Part shown: piece by piece, positions 1-9,158 of the stretch
Layout of the letters: each line of letters starts with the position of its first letter
Position numbering within the stretch: position 1 is the first letter of the stretch
NCBI RefSeq assembly: GCF_019343195.1
Contig: NZ_RPHB01000009.1
Location: 226,395 to 290,394 of the forward strand
From: Arthrospiribacter ruber
GTDB taxonomy: Bacteria > Bacteroidota > Bacteroidia > Cytophagales > Cyclobacteriaceae
DNA length: 64,000 bases
Direction of reading: 5' to 3'
The notes under the pieces: generated by a model
The model's input: only the letters and a program-made list of their open reading frames with translations
Database searches by the model: none
What the model was told of the DNA's origin: nothing
Position numbers and translations under genes: made by a program

Positions 1-20
1 ATTTGCCTATTTTTGCAGCC

Positions 21-656
21 ATGAAAAAGAAAAAGCTGAAAAAGTCCTTCCAAAAAGCCCGATACATTGTCTATAAAGAAACGAGACACAACCCAAGGGA
101 TAATGCATGGTCTTTTTTTGGTGGCTTTTTAGGTTTAAGTACTATAGGCATCCTTCAAGGACTCTTCCACACTGATGACAATTCGGATATTTTATTTTTG
201 ATTGGAGCATTTGGAGCCACCTCAGTCATATTATTCGGCAATCCTCACGGTCCATTTGCTCAACCCAGAAATTTATTCTTGGGAAGCTTAATCTCGGCAG
301 TTATTGGAGTTACAGTTTATAAGTTTTTTTACATTGAATCAATGATCTGGTTTTCACCTGCATTGTCTGTTTCATTGGCTATTCTGGCCATGCAATACAC
401 CAAAACTTTACATCCTCCTGGGGGTGCCATTGCCTTGATTGCCAACATCGGTTCGGATGAAATCAAATCAATGGGCTACTTTTATGTCATCAACCCGATC
501 CTGACCGGTATCATCATTCTTTTTGTAATGGCCATTTTATTCAATAATTTATCCAAAAACAGGGTTTATCCATACAGAGATGAAGAAATCCGGCCTTTAA
601 AATATGGAGAGAAAGTCTATTTTTGGAAAAAGGAAACCAAACAGACTGAATTTTAA
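21..656 (+). CDS. HPP-family integral membrane protein
   Basis: A 211-residue protein with a Lys-rich N-terminus and four to five hydrophobic segments (about 31-48, 56-73, 86-104, 110-126, 160-180). Residues 131-135 are His-Pro-Pro-Gly-Gly, the motif that names the HPP family. Some plastid and cyanobacterial HPP proteins have been linked to nitrite transport, and the position upstream of nitrate genes fits this, but that role is inferred. ATG 21 was chosen because it begins a plausible basic N-terminus. The frame is open leftwards through a TTG at 3 to the window edge, so a longer N-terminus cannot be excluded. It is followed 4 nt later by a small gene, so the two probably share a transcript. 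Confidence 0.8.
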   Translation: MKKKKLKKSFQKARYIVYKETRHNPRDNAWSFFGGFLGLSTIGILQGLFHTDDNSDILFLIGAFGATSVILFGNPHGPFAQPRNLFLGSLISAVIGVTVYKFFYIESMIWFSPALSVSLAILAMQYTKTLHPPGGAIALIANIGSDEIKSMGYFYVINPILTGIIILFVMAILFNNLSKNRVYPYRDEEIRPLKYGEKVYFWKKETKQTEF

Positions 657-660
657 GCAA

Positions 661-975
661 ATGGCTAATACCTCTGAACTTCAAAATCTACTTCAAAAAA
701 TTCAGGCAGGGGAATTTCAGGATATGACCAATTCAATACAAAAAGAATTAAACTTGACATACCTTCCTGACAACAACCCCACAGCCAATCTTTGTCTTAG
801 AGAAGTGGCAGAGATTCGGGATGAATACCGAACCCATTTTTCAAGCCTGGATCTCGCATTTTACCTTGTAGGAATTGATTTTGAAGAGAAAATTAAGAGT
901 GATTTTAATTCAGCTATTCCAAAGTCAACCGAGATGTTTTGGGAAAATATCAGAATTGGTTCCGGGAAAACTTGA
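661..975 (+). CDS. Small soluble protein of unknown function
   Basis: A 104-residue, mostly helical, slightly acidic protein with no signal peptide, membrane segment or cysteine cluster. I do not recognise the family. ATG 661 lies 4 nt after the HPP stop, and this tight spacing suggests translation from the same mRNA. The frame is open further left to 604, but that stretch overlaps the HPP gene and has no better start. The N-terminal half (helix-rich, Leu/Gln-rich) could be an interaction surface. A helper role for the HPP protein is a guess from position only. Confidence 0.6.
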   Translation: MANTSELQNLLQKIQAGEFQDMTNSIQKELNLTYLPDNNPTANLCLREVAEIRDEYRTHFSSLDLAFYLVGIDFEEKIKSDFNSAIPKSTEMFWENIRIGSGKT

Positions 976-979
976 ACCG

Positions 980-1108
980 TTATCCTTGCTCCTCGAAATT
1001 TGCAATTTCGAGGTACAGTTAAAAGGAATTTCTAATTCCATTCTACCCTAAACCGGAAAAAGGATTACAAATCCTATTTATCTAGGTTCGGGATTGCAAA
1101 TCCCGAAC
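980..1108 (+). repeat. 129-bp composite palindromic repeat, copy 1
   Basis: It contains three small palindromes in series: CCTCGAAAT-TTGC-AATTTCGAGG, a GGATT-acaa-ATCC type hairpin, and GTTCGGGAT-TGCAA-ATCCCGAAC. A near-identical copy in the same orientation lies at 2262-2391. The outer palindromes and their conserved spacer look like paired REP elements of the kind mobilised by Y1 (RAYT) transposases. No such transposase is in this window. Confidence 0.7.
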
Positions 1109-1151
1109 GGCTGGGAACAGCTGGCAGCTGGGCAGCCCTAACAGCCAGTAT

Positions 1152-2027
1152 CTACTTCAAAATATAACGGACTAAAATACTTCCATCTATAAAACTCCCT
1201 CCCCAATGGTTGAAATAAAAATAAGGAATAAGGTCTATGCCGAGCGTAAATGGGATATCCTTAAATTTATATTCCAAACCTCCAATCCCCAGTAATCCCA
1301 CTGCTGTAAACCCACCTGTACGATAGCGGTTATAATAGGGGTAACATCTCGGATTATTCGGATCCTGACAATTTCCCGGACCTCTATAGCCATAATAATA
1401 GTAATACCTATCATAATGACCTACCCTTGCACCGAGTCCATATACCCATGAAAGTTCAGGCACTCCCAAGGCTCCAGATTGATGCATCTGATACATCCCC
1501 GAAATGGAAACTCCATGCCATCGAGAACCAACAACGAATTCAAGAGCACCTCTCGAACTGGTAAAGTGTTTCAAAGAAACTCCAGAGGTAAATCCACCTC
1601 TCAAACCAATAGCAGTAGTATATCCGGAAGCACCTCTCGCAACGCTTGATGTTCTTGCACCTCAACTGCCCCTATTCGAATAAGATGAATTATTTTGAGA
1701 GGACCTGCCTTGCTTTTCGCTAAGCAGAGAAGAGCTGATATACCCTGTATTCCCATTGTATTCGACTCTTTTCCAGGAACCTTCATTCCCGACTACTTTT
1801 ACCTGATTGTTGTACCCAACTGTACTGATCACATTGTAATCAGTTCCAGGCCCATTTCTTAAGTTTGCTCCAACAGTGGAGCTGACATACATGGATTGAG
1901 CAAAGGAGCTGGAGAAAAAAAAGGAGAATGCAACAAAACTAAATAGAATTTTTTTTTGCCTTGAAAAGGATTTTAAAAATAAGGCACCAATCTTTTTTCG
2001 TGATAAGAATTGTGAAATTAAAAGCAT
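1152..2027 (-). pseudogene. Exported SH3-domain protein interrupted by one in-frame TGA
   Basis: The 5' part (2027 to 1662) encodes a signal-like hydrophobic stretch ending near Ser-Phe-Ala-Gln and a bacterial SH3 domain (residues about 46-105, with the typical Leu-Arg-x-Gly-Pro-Gly-x-x-Tyr motif). It stops at TGA 1664-1662. Reading past that codon in the same frame continues for about 170 residues to 1152, with a Gly/Tyr-rich, outer-membrane-like tail. The two halves are therefore separated by a nonsense codon, not a frameshift. Intact length would be about 291 residues. It may be a recent pseudogene, a sequencing error or a truncated functional SH3 protein. Direct repeats flank it (980-1108 and 2262-2391). 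Confidence 0.7.
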
Positions 2028-2261
2028 AGCTAAGTTGTTGGTTTATCCAATCACATTTTCAATTATTGTGCCAATAGATTTACATTCTTTCAAACTTTTT
2101 TACCATTGTACACTAGTTCAATTGAGACAATTCCTATAATATTTTCACAGAGAACCATAGATAATACTTATTTTATCAATCTGGTAATCATCCAATTCTC
2201 ACCATCAACAAAACCAAAACCACGCCCGCCATAAGCCAGCTGTGGACGGCAGAACTTTATC

Positions 2262-2391
2262 TTATCCTTGCTCCTCGAAATTTGCAATTTCGAGGTACAG
2301 ATAACGTGAATTTTAAATTTCATTTTACCCTAAACCGGAAAAGAGGATTTGAAATCCTCTTTATCTAGGTTCGGGATTGCAAATCCCTAAC
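2262..2391 (+). repeat. 129-bp composite palindromic repeat, copy 2
   Basis: Same order of palindromes as the copy at 980-1108, with differences mostly in the middle spacer and compensating changes in the central hairpin (GAGGATTT-g-AAATCCTC). It lies in the gap between the SH3 pseudogene and queD. The rest of that gap (2028-2261) shows no gene. Confidence 0.7.
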
Positions 2392-2406
2392 AGCAGAATA
2401 CGGTCA

Positions 2407-2814
2407 TCAATCTTTCCATCTTGCATAGCAAGTCGCAGTTTCATAGAGGGTCAAACCTTCCAATTTTACATGGGAAGGCAATTGGGGAGCAATCCTATCT
2501 TTCATCCAAAGCAATATCCGTTCTGCCGTAGGTTCATAAGGCATCCAAAAAATCTTCTGGCCAATTTTTTCAAAATCAATCAGGTTTTTTTCGGATTCTT
2601 TTAAAAGAAGGGCATGATCAAATACTTCAATCACCTCCTCTTGTACTATTTTCTTCAAATCTTTAAAATCCAGCAGCATGTCCTTTTTCAAATCATCTCC
2701 TGATACTGTCACATGCAGACTATAGCTATGCCCATGTAGTTGACTGCAGGCTCCATCATGATCTGAAATCCGGTGCGCTGCTTCAAATGTGAAAATTTTT
2801 GTAATACTCAACAT
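2407..2814 (-). CDS. queD: 6-carboxy-tetrahydropterin synthase / 6-pyruvoyl-tetrahydropterin synthase family
   Basis: 135 residues, normal for the family. QueD converts dihydroneopterin triphosphate to 6-carboxytetrahydropterin in queuosine/7-deazaguanine synthesis. Zinc ligands His14, His27 and His29 are visible, with the catalytic Cys23 in the Cys-Ser-Gln-Leu-His-Gly-His segment. The C-terminal Leu-Tyr-Glu-Thr motif carries the substrate-binding Glu. The ATG at 2814 sits just downstream of a TAAATTTG promoter element. It is divergent from narK and has no obvious functional tie to nitrate genes except the shared intergenic region. A related PTPS activity cannot be excluded. Confidence 0.88.
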   Translation of the reverse strand: MLSITKIFTFEAAHRISDHDGACSQLHGHSYSLHVTVSGDDLKKDMLLDFKDLKKIVQEEVIEVFDHALLLKESEKNLIDFEKIGQKIFWMPYEPTAERILLWMKDRIAPQLPSHVKLEGLTLYETATCYARWKD

Positions 2815-2831
2815 AATTTAAACCTTTATTT

Positions 2832-2850
2832 AAAAGACAAATTTATCTTT
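2832..2850 (-). promoter_or_regulatory. Probable queD promoter with palindromic flanks
   Basis: Read on the minus strand it contains TAAATTTG, a match to the Bacteroidota -7 consensus TAnnTTTG, about 24-30 nt before the queD ATG. It is embedded in AAAGATAAATTTGTCTTTT, an imperfect palindrome. The layout resembles the palindromic promoter elements in front of the Rrf2 gene at 18.04-18.09 kb. Confidence 0.5.
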
Positions 2851-2890
2851 AAATGCAAAGGTTTTCATTTCATTTGTATCATCATTCTTT

Positions 2891-2934
2891 ATGACTTTTG
2901 TCATCTTTTGTTGTGTTTTAGTAAATTACCTTTG
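2891..2934 (+). promoter_or_regulatory. narK promoter with FNR/CRP-type operator
   Basis: ATGAC-TTTT-GTCAT at 2891-2904 is a perfect inverted repeat with the 5-4-5 layout of FNR/CRP-family sites. A -7 element TACCTTTG lies at 2927-2934 and a TTTG (-33-like) at 2907-2910. With transcription starting near 2939, the operator centre (2897.5) falls close to -41.5, the classic activating position. The regulator gene is not in this window. Confidence 0.6.
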
Positions 2935-2956
2935 CTTCCAATAAAAGCAAAAAACT

Positions 2957-4297
2957 ATGGCTACTTGGCTGAAAGAATGGAATCCTGAAGACAACGATTT
3001 TTGGGAATCAACCGGAAAAAAAATTGCTTGGCGTACCCTCACGATCACTACTATCGCATTGACCCTGTCGTTTTGTACCTGGTTTATGATGTCCGCTATC
3101 GTCACCCGACTACCGGGTATCGGCTTTTCATTCACAGATAACCAACTGTTTTGGCTTGCTGCTCTCCCCGGACTGGCTGCAGGAACTTTAAGGATTGTCC
3201 ATACATTCCTGATCCCGATCTATGGCAGCAGACATACCATTACAGTAGCTACAATACTTAAACTTGTCCCGGTGATTGGGATTGGTTTGGCAGTGATGAA
3301 TCCTGGAACACCTTTCTGGGTATTTGTAGTTCTTGCCCTTACGGCAGGATTTGGAGGAGGAGATTTCTCTTCTTTTATGCCATCGACCAATATGTTTTTC
3401 CCAGCCAGGTTAAAGGGAACAGCTTTGGGAATTCAGGCAGGCATCGGTAATTTTGGTGTCAGCATAGCCCAGTTCATGACCCCTGTCATGATCGGAGTAG
3501 CCTTATATGGAGCACCTCAGCTTTTCCAAAGTGTAGATAAGGCAACAGGAGAAGTGGTTTCAAAAGAGATTTACCTGCAAAGTGGTGCTTTTTGGTATGC
3601 TCCTCTTTTGATCATCATGGGTATCATTAGTTGGAAATACCTAAAAAGTATTCCAATCAAAGCCTCTTTCAAAGAACAGTTGGATATTTTTGGAGACAAA
3701 CATACCTGGTATTGTACCATCACCTACTTTATGACCTTTGGTACTTTTGCTGGACTTTCAGCTGCCTTCCCCTTGCTGATGAAGGTACTTTATGGCAGCT
3801 TTGACCCCAGCTTGGATCCATTGAAATATGCTTTTTACGGGCCCTTAGTGGGCTCTGCATCCAGAATTCTTTTTGGATTTGTGGCAGATAAAACCGGCGG
3901 GGCTGTTTTGACTACTATAACAGGTGTAGGACTCTTAGGCGGAGTGATCGTCTTGCTTTCATTTGGATTGGTCAATCCAACGGGAATGGAGCAGTTTCCA
4001 CTCTTTGTGGGCACCATGATGGCCTTGTTTTTTTTCACAGGAATCGGAAATGCCTCGACTTTTCGACAATTTCCTATTATATTTAAGCATAACCCTAGAC
4101 AAGCGGCCGGGGTAATTGGTTGGACAGCGGCAATTGCGGCATATGGCCCATTTATATTCTCCTTGGCCCTTGGTGCCTTTATCGGGAGCACTGGCCATGC
4201 AGAAGGCTTCTTCTGGATACTTGCTATCTTCCTGGTCCTCGCGACAGTTATCAACTGGTATTTCTACGATAGAAAAGGAGCTGAGAGACCTTCATAA
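2957..4297 (+). CDS. narK: NarK-type nitrate/nitrite transporter (MFS)
   Basis: 446 residues with about 12 membrane segments. It has the nitrate-transporter signature Gly-Gly-Gly-Asp-Phe-Ser-Ser-Phe-Met-Pro followed by the Gly-Ile-Gly-Asn-Phe-Gly stretch. Arginines in Thr-Leu-Arg-Ile-Val-His and Ser-Ala-Ser-Arg-Ile-Leu-Phe-Gly correspond to the substrate-binding arginines of NarK. It should move nitrate in and/or nitrite out across the inner membrane. It lies directly upstream of the reductase subunits and has its own FNR-type promoter. ATG 2957 follows the -7 element by 22 nt and begins a normal N-terminus. Confidence 0.93.
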   Translation: MATWLKEWNPEDNDFWESTGKKIAWRTLTITTIALTLSFCTWFMMSAIVTRLPGIGFSFTDNQLFWLAALPGLAAGTLRIVHTFLIPIYGSRHTITVATILKLVPVIGIGLAVMNPGTPFWVFVVLALTAGFGGGDFSSFMPSTNMFFPARLKGTALGIQAGIGNFGVSIAQFMTPVMIGVALYGAPQLFQSVDKATGEVVSKEIYLQSGAFWYAPLLIIMGIISWKYLKSIPIKASFKEQLDIFGDKHTWYCTITYFMTFGTFAGLSAAFPLLMKVLYGSFDPSLDPLKYAFYGPLVGSASRILFGFVADKTGGAVLTTITGVGLLGGVIVLLSFGLVNPTGMEQFPLFVGTMMALFFFTGIGNASTFRQFPIIFKHNPRQAAGVIGWTAAIAAYGPFIFSLALGAFIGSTGHAEGFFWILAIFLVLATVINWYFYDRKGAERPS

Positions 4298-4469
4298 TAA
4301 ATGCTTTAGGTGTAAAGTGAATTCAAGAAGCCAAATGATGTCCAGAATGTTTGAAAGTAATGGATTCTAGCAATTGATTGATATCGGGGCTTTCGAAAAG
4401 ATTTGTCAAAATATAAATTTCTTTACTAGACTATAATACTCACAAAATCATTATTAATAGAACCACACT

Positions 4470-5525
4470 ATGCTGAAATTATTTCAAACGCTAAACCGGG
4501 TAGCCTTTATCAAAGCCACCATTGCCGCTCTGGCAGTGGTGATTTTGGTGTTTATTGGTTCCAGGAATCTGCAAAATTTTGATGCAGCGCTTATCGCCTA
4601 CCTGTTCGGAACCATCTTTGCCGTTTTTGGAATAGCTTACCGTTATTCTGTGTGGTTACAAAGACCACCCACTCGGCTTTACTGGAGACGTAGTATGCAG
4701 TTTTTATTCAGCAAGGATTTTATCACTTATGCCAGCAGATCCGTGTATCTTCTATTTAGAAACATCCTTTTTCAGCGTTTTATAGCCTACAGAAGCAGAA
4801 CCAGATGGTGGGGACACTTTTTATTGGCCACAGGATGTCTGTTGTCTTTTGCCATAACCGTCCCATTGACTTTTGGATGGATACATTTCACCTTGGAGCC
4901 CGGAAGCTATGAAATCTACAATGCCAATTTTTTCGGATTCAAAGTAGGCTCTTTTGAATTGGGAGGACTAATATCAATATTAGCCTTCAAAGCCTTATTC
5001 CTGACTTCTTTCCCTGTCATCATCGGAGCAGTGATCATGATGAAAAGAAGAGTGAAAGATGGTGGAGTAATCGCAACCCAGTCATTGGAAGGCGATTGGC
5101 TTCCCTTGGTCTTGTTGATCGCTATTTCGGTAACAGGATTGGGTATAGGTTACGATTACACCTTTTTGGATGGAAGGACGCACCAGTTTATGGCCGTAAC
5201 CCATGCCATCACAGTGATTCTCTTTTTGATTTGGATGCCTTTCGGAAAATTCTTTCACATTTTCCAGAGGCTGGCCCAACTTGGAGCAAACTTGTATAAA
5301 ATTGAAGGAAAAAAACGAGGCATGGCAGTCTGCCCACATACCAAAGAAGAGTTTGCCACTCAAACACACATCAATGATCTCAAAAGAGTTACCAAAGAAG
5401 TTGGCTTTGACTTTACACTTGCTGATGGCAGCAGCCATTTAGACCTCTCTCCCGAAGGAAAAAGGTCTGCCCTGGCAAAAGCACATTTCGAGGCCAGACA
5501 AGCTTCTGGAAAATTCTTCGGTTAA
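4470..5525 (+). CDS. Cytochrome b-like membrane subunit of the nitrate reductase complex
   Basis: 351 residues with about seven membrane segments. Histidines 116, 139, 238, 245 and 263 lie in or next to membrane segments and could bind b-type hemes as in NarI/DsrM-type quinol-oxidising subunits. The C-terminal 80 residues are hydrophilic, with a lone Cys-Pro-His, and probably cytoplasmic. It lies between narK and the molybdopterin subunit, with 24 nt to the latter. I infer that it takes electrons from menaquinol and passes them to the iron-sulfur subunits. The family is not a standard NarI (normally about 225 residues), so this is an inferred function. Confidence 0.7.
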   Translation: MLKLFQTLNRVAFIKATIAALAVVILVFIGSRNLQNFDAALIAYLFGTIFAVFGIAYRYSVWLQRPPTRLYWRRSMQFLFSKDFITYASRSVYLLFRNILFQRFIAYRSRTRWWGHFLLATGCLLSFAITVPLTFGWIHFTLEPGSYEIYNANFFGFKVGSFELGGLISILAFKALFLTSFPVIIGAVIMMKRRVKDGGVIATQSLEGDWLPLVLLIAISVTGLGIGYDYTFLDGRTHQFMAVTHAITVILFLIWMPFGKFFHIFQRLAQLGANLYKIEGKKRGMAVCPHTKEEFATQTHINDLKRVTKEVGFDFTLADGSSHLDLSPEGKRSALAKAHFEARQASGKFFG

Positions 5526-5549
5526 ACAATAATTCTGAATAATCCCATT

Positions 5550-7781
5550 ATGGCCAAACTACCAGTTTCCGCTGAAAAAATCATAAAACAATACGGTCCC
5601 AAAAAGAACTACACCCCATTGGGTGGTTTCGAAGGATCCAATGAACCTGACCGATTGGTCAAAACCCACTGCTGCTTTTGTGGCATGCAGTGCGGTATAC
5701 AGCTCAAGGTAAAAGACAATCAGATAGCAGGCTTTGAACCCTGGATGGAATTTCCTTTCAACGAAGGAAGGCTCTGTCCCAAAGGTGTACAACGCTACCT
5801 GCAAAACAACCATCCGGATAGAATATTAAGCCCTCTTCAACGCGTAGAAGGCAAAGGTTTTGAACCCATTGACTGGGAATCAGCCATGGGCCGTACCGTC
5901 AATGAAATCAAAAGAATTCAATCTACCTATGGTAATGATGCCTTTGCCATGCTATCCGGCGTATCTCTGACCAACGAAAAGAGCTACATGGTGGGTAAAT
6001 TTGCCCGATTGGCACTCAAAACCAAAAACCTTGACTATAATGGCCGGCTTTGTATGGTTTCAGCGGGGGCAGGAAACAAGAAAGCTTTTGGCTTGGATAG
6101 AATTTCCAATTCCTGGGCAGATTTGAAGCATGCCAAAGTGATCATCATAGCAGGAACCAATATCAGTGAGTGCTTCCCTACCCTTACCCACTACATATGG
6201 GAAGCTAGGGACAATGGAGCTAAATTGATCGTGGTGGATCCAAGAGTTACGCCTATAGCCAGAACTGCTGATCTGCATCTGCCCGTTAAACCAGGCAGAG
6301 ACTCGGCACTTTTTGGAGCCATTCTCAAGCAATTGGTAGACAATGATTGGCTAGATCACGACTTTATAGATTACCATACAAGTGGTTTTGAAGAAGCTAT
6401 AGACGCAGTTAAAGAATATGATCTGGACTGGGCAGAAGCGACTACAGGCATAGATAAAGAAAAAATCAGACTGGCCGCCGAATGGTGGGGCAAAGCAGAT
6501 ACTTCCTTTCTGCTACACGCCAGAGGCATTGAGCACCATACCAAAGGGGTGGATAATGTGGTCAGCTGTATCAATATTGTATTGGCTACCGGCCGTATTG
6601 GAAAGCCATATTGCGGATATGGAACCATTACAGGTCAAGGGAATGGGCAAGGAGGTCGCGAGCATGGACATAAATGTGATCAATTGCCTGGCAATAGAGA
6701 CATCACCAATCCCGAGCACAGAAAATACATCGCTGAAGTCTGGGGCGTAGAAGAAAAAGAAATTCCCGGCAAAGGTCTCTCTGCCTACGAAATTATAGAG
6801 GCCATTCATAGAGGAGAAATCAAAGGATTGATTTCCATCTGTTTCAACCCCCTCGTTTCTCTTCCTAATAACAATTTTGTGAGAGAAGCACTGGAAAAAC
6901 TGGAGTATTATATGTGCATAGACTTTTTCCTCAATGAAACTGCCCGGCATGCGGATGTCATCATGGCGGGTTCGTTACACGAAGAAGAAGACGGCACGGT
7001 AACCACAGCCGAAGGTAGGGTAGTAAAAATCAACCAAGCCATCACTCCTCCAGGCCAAGCCAGAAAAGATAGTGATATCCTGATAGAACTGGCACAAAGA
7101 TTAGGTGCAGGTGACAAGTTTAATTACAGCAAAGCTGAAGACATCTTCAACGAGCTCCGGGTAGCTTCCAAAGGAGGCACGGCGGATTATTACGGCATTA
7201 CCTACAAAAAAATCGAGGAAAACATGGGCATTTTCTGGCCATGTCCATCCGAAGACCATCCAGGAACCCCTAGACTTTGGGAAGATAAAAAATTCAAAAC
7301 CCCTGATGGAAAAGCTCACTTCAATGCAGTACCCTACAGGGAACCTTCTGAGGTGACCGATAAAGAATTCCCGGTGACCCTCACCACAGGAAGGGTAGTG
7401 TCCCAATATCTGTCTGGAACGCAAACCAGAAGAATCGGCAAACTTGTAGACCAATACCCTGAACCGCTTTTGGAGATCCATCCAAGCTTGGCCCAGCAGT
7501 TTGGCATCAAGGAGCGGGAATTGGTCAGGGTATCTACCAGAAGAGGAGAAGCCGTTTTCCCTGCCCAAATTGTAGAGACTATCCGGCCCGACACAGTTTT
7601 TATTCCCTACCACTGGGGAGGCAGCCAATCTGCCAATCAATTGACCATTGGCACATTGGATCCTGTATCCAAAATTCCGGAATTTAAAGTCTGTGCCTGC
7701 AAATTGGAGCCGCTCAAAAAATGGGCTGCCCCATCCACTGATTCATTGGCATTTCAAAGCCACGAAACCCTAAAACCATAA
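5550..7781 (+). CDS. Molybdopterin oxidoreductase, probable nitrate reductase catalytic subunit
   Basis: 743 residues. An N-terminal [4Fe-4S] site is formed by Cys41-x2-Cys44-x3-Cys48 and Cys76. Cys168, in Asn-Gly-Arg-Leu-Cys-Met, is the likely Mo ligand, as in the NapA/NasA/NarB branch. A C-terminal molybdopterin dinucleotide-binding domain runs from about 620 to 720. There is no twin-arginine or other signal, so it should act in the cytoplasm, like assimilatory NasA/NarB. The neighbours (cytochrome b-like subunit, ferredoxin-type subunit, Rieske) suggest that it is coupled to quinol. Genes for making its cofactor follow. Nitrate as substrate is inferred from sequence type and from the two NarK genes. 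Confidence 0.85.
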   Translation: MAKLPVSAEKIIKQYGPKKNYTPLGGFEGSNEPDRLVKTHCCFCGMQCGIQLKVKDNQIAGFEPWMEFPFNEGRLCPKGVQRYLQNNHPDRILSPLQRVEGKGFEPIDWESAMGRTVNEIKRIQSTYGNDAFAMLSGVSLTNEKSYMVGKFARLALKTKNLDYNGRLCMVSAGAGNKKAFGLDRISNSWADLKHAKVIIIAGTNISECFPTLTHYIWEARDNGAKLIVVDPRVTPIARTADLHLPVKPGRDSALFGAILKQLVDNDWLDHDFIDYHTSGFEEAIDAVKEYDLDWAEATTGIDKEKIRLAAEWWGKADTSFLLHARGIEHHTKGVDNVVSCINIVLATGRIGKPYCGYGTITGQGNGQGGREHGHKCDQLPGNRDITNPEHRKYIAEVWGVEEKEIPGKGLSAYEIIEAIHRGEIKGLISICFNPLVSLPNNNFVREALEKLEYYMCIDFFLNETARHADVIMAGSLHEEEDGTVTTAEGRVVKINQAITPPGQARKDSDILIELAQRLGAGDKFNYSKAEDIFNELRVASKGGTADYYGITYKKIEENMGIFWPCPSEDHPGTPRLWEDKKFKTPDGKAHFNAVPYREPSEVTDKEFPVTLTTGRVVSQYLSGTQTRRIGKLVDQYPEPLLEIHPSLAQQFGIKERELVRVSTRRGEAVFPAQIVETIRPDTVFIPYHWGGSQSANQLTIGTLDPVSKIPEFKVCACKLEPLKKWAAPSTDSLAFQSHETLKP

Positions 7782-7793
7782 ACCACATCTATT

Positions 7794-8366
7794 ATGCCTA
7801 GTAGTACAAAATATGACCAGCAAATGGGATTTTTCATTGACATGCAGCGGTGTATCGGCTGCCATGCCTGCGAAATGGCCTGCGCTGAATGTGAAACCAA
7901 CGGCCAGGAAAGCATGATCCATATTCACTATGTGGAAAGGGCTGTTTCTACGCAGACTACCGTTCAAGTCTGTATGCATTGCGAAGACCCTGCCTGTGCC
8001 AATGTCTGTCCAGCAGATGCCATTTCCAAAGACGAATTTGGTGTAGTTCATACCGCAGAGACATCCCGCTGTATCGGTTGCTCTAACTGCGTGTTGGCCT
8101 GTCCTTTTGGAGTTCCGCAAAAACAGGAAAAAGCTGAACTGATGATGAAGTGTAACATGTGTTATGACCGTACCTCAGCAGGTAAAAAACCGATGTGCGC
8201 TACAGTTTGCCCTTCACAGGCACTGTTTTATGGAACCAGAGAAGAAATCGAGAAAAAGAGACCTGACAGTGTTCCTGTTGACACCTTTTTCTTCGGGGAG
8301 CAGGAAGTAAAGACCAAAGTAAAAATTATGATGCCGAAAGGCAGCAATTACCTCAAAGTGCAATAA
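7794..8366 (+). CDS. Four-cluster ferredoxin-type electron transfer subunit
   Basis: 190 residues with sixteen cysteines in four groups: 20/23/26/30, 60/63/68/72, 93/96/99/103 and 120/123/135/139. This is the pattern of NarH/PhsB/NrfC-type subunits with four [4Fe-4S] clusters. There is no signal peptide, which matches a cytoplasmic catalytic partner. It starts 12 nt after the catalytic gene. It should relay electrons between the membrane subunit and the molybdenum subunit. Confidence 0.88.
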   Translation: MPSSTKYDQQMGFFIDMQRCIGCHACEMACAECETNGQESMIHIHYVERAVSTQTTVQVCMHCEDPACANVCPADAISKDEFGVVHTAETSRCIGCSNCVLACPFGVPQKQEKAELMMKCNMCYDRTSAGKKPMCATVCPSQALFYGTREEIEKKRPDSVPVDTFFFGEQEVKTKVKIMMPKGSNYLKVQ

Positions 8367-8378
8367 TCAGCCAGTACT

Positions 8379-8891
8379 ATGAAAGAAGAAAAAGCAGGTG
8401 AAACACCACAGTGGAAAAATGATTTCCCTATAGACAAGGAGGAAGCTACCCACGTTTCCAGAAGAGAGTTTGCCAAGTTCCTCACCCTATTCTCCGGCGC
8501 ACTTGCCCTTGGAAATGGAGCTATTGTGCTCAAAAGCATCGCCTTTCCTGAAAAAGAACTGGAAGGCCAGCATTTCATTTGTGAAGAAGGTCAAGTTCCT
8601 ATGGGCGAAATGCTCCAATTTGAGATTGAGGGCGATAAGGTCATTCCTTATATTCTGATCCATTTGGAAGATGGAGAATGGAGGGCCTTTGAACAGAAAT
8701 GTACGCACTTGGCCTGTGCAGTCATTTACCGAAAAGATTTAAATTTGATTGAGTGTCCATGTCACAAGGGCTATTTTGATCCCAAAACTGGTGTTGTGAC
8801 CCAGGGTCCACCTCCTAGACCTTTGCCTCAATTGGAAGTAGTGATTGAAAATGGGAAAGTGTTTGTCAAAGCTAAAAGCCATAAAGCCTAA
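8379..8891 (+). CDS. Rieske [2Fe-2S] protein with twin-arginine-like N-terminus
   Basis: 170 residues. Rieske ligands are Cys108, His110, Cys126 and His129 (Cys-x-His then Cys-Pro-Cys-His). Upstream, Ser-Arg-Arg-Glu-Phe at 27-31 precedes a hydrophobic helix (about 33-51), as in Tat-inserted Rieske proteins of bc complexes. The Rieske domain is therefore predicted to face the periplasm although the catalytic subunit lacks an export signal. It sits within the reductase gene run, 12 nt after the ferredoxin gene. A role in quinol oxidation next to the cytochrome b-like subunit is inferred. Confidence 0.88.
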   Translation: MKEEKAGETPQWKNDFPIDKEEATHVSRREFAKFLTLFSGALALGNGAIVLKSIAFPEKELEGQHFICEEGQVPMGEMLQFEIEGDKVIPYILIHLEDGEWRAFEQKCTHLACAVIYRKDLNLIECPCHKGYFDPKTGVVTQGPPPRPLPQLEVVIENGKVFVKAKSHKA

Positions 8892-8896
8892 ACGAT

Positions 8897-9151
8897 ATGA
8901 GTAATTTCAGATATTCCCAAAAAGAAGCACACCCTAATAAAACCAATACCCTGATGACAGGCATCACGCTATTACTGATTCTATTGGTCAGTATTCAGAT
9001 TTGGTTATTATATTCGGCATTGAACAATGCCCTGACAGATAATTTCAATATTGCATTGGGAACATTTATCGGTTCATCGGTATTGTTTATAGCAGCAGCT
9101 TGGCTTTTACGCTATTTACCTGAGCCAAGAAAACCCAAAATCAAAGAATAA
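8897..9151 (+). CDS. Small two-helix membrane protein of the reductase operon
   Basis: 84 residues with two hydrophobic helices (about 19-39 and 50-70) and a basic C-terminal tail. It begins 5 nt after the Rieske stop and ends 7 nt before moaA, so it is clearly in the same transcript. I do not recognise a named function. The position suggests a small accessory subunit of the membrane complex, comparable to small subunits of other respiratory complexes. Confidence 0.75.
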   Translation: MSNFRYSQKEAHPNKTNTLMTGITLLLILLVSIQIWLLYSALNNALTDNFNIALGTFIGSSVLFIAAAWLLRYLPEPRKPKIKE

Positions 9152-9158
9152 AAGCAAC

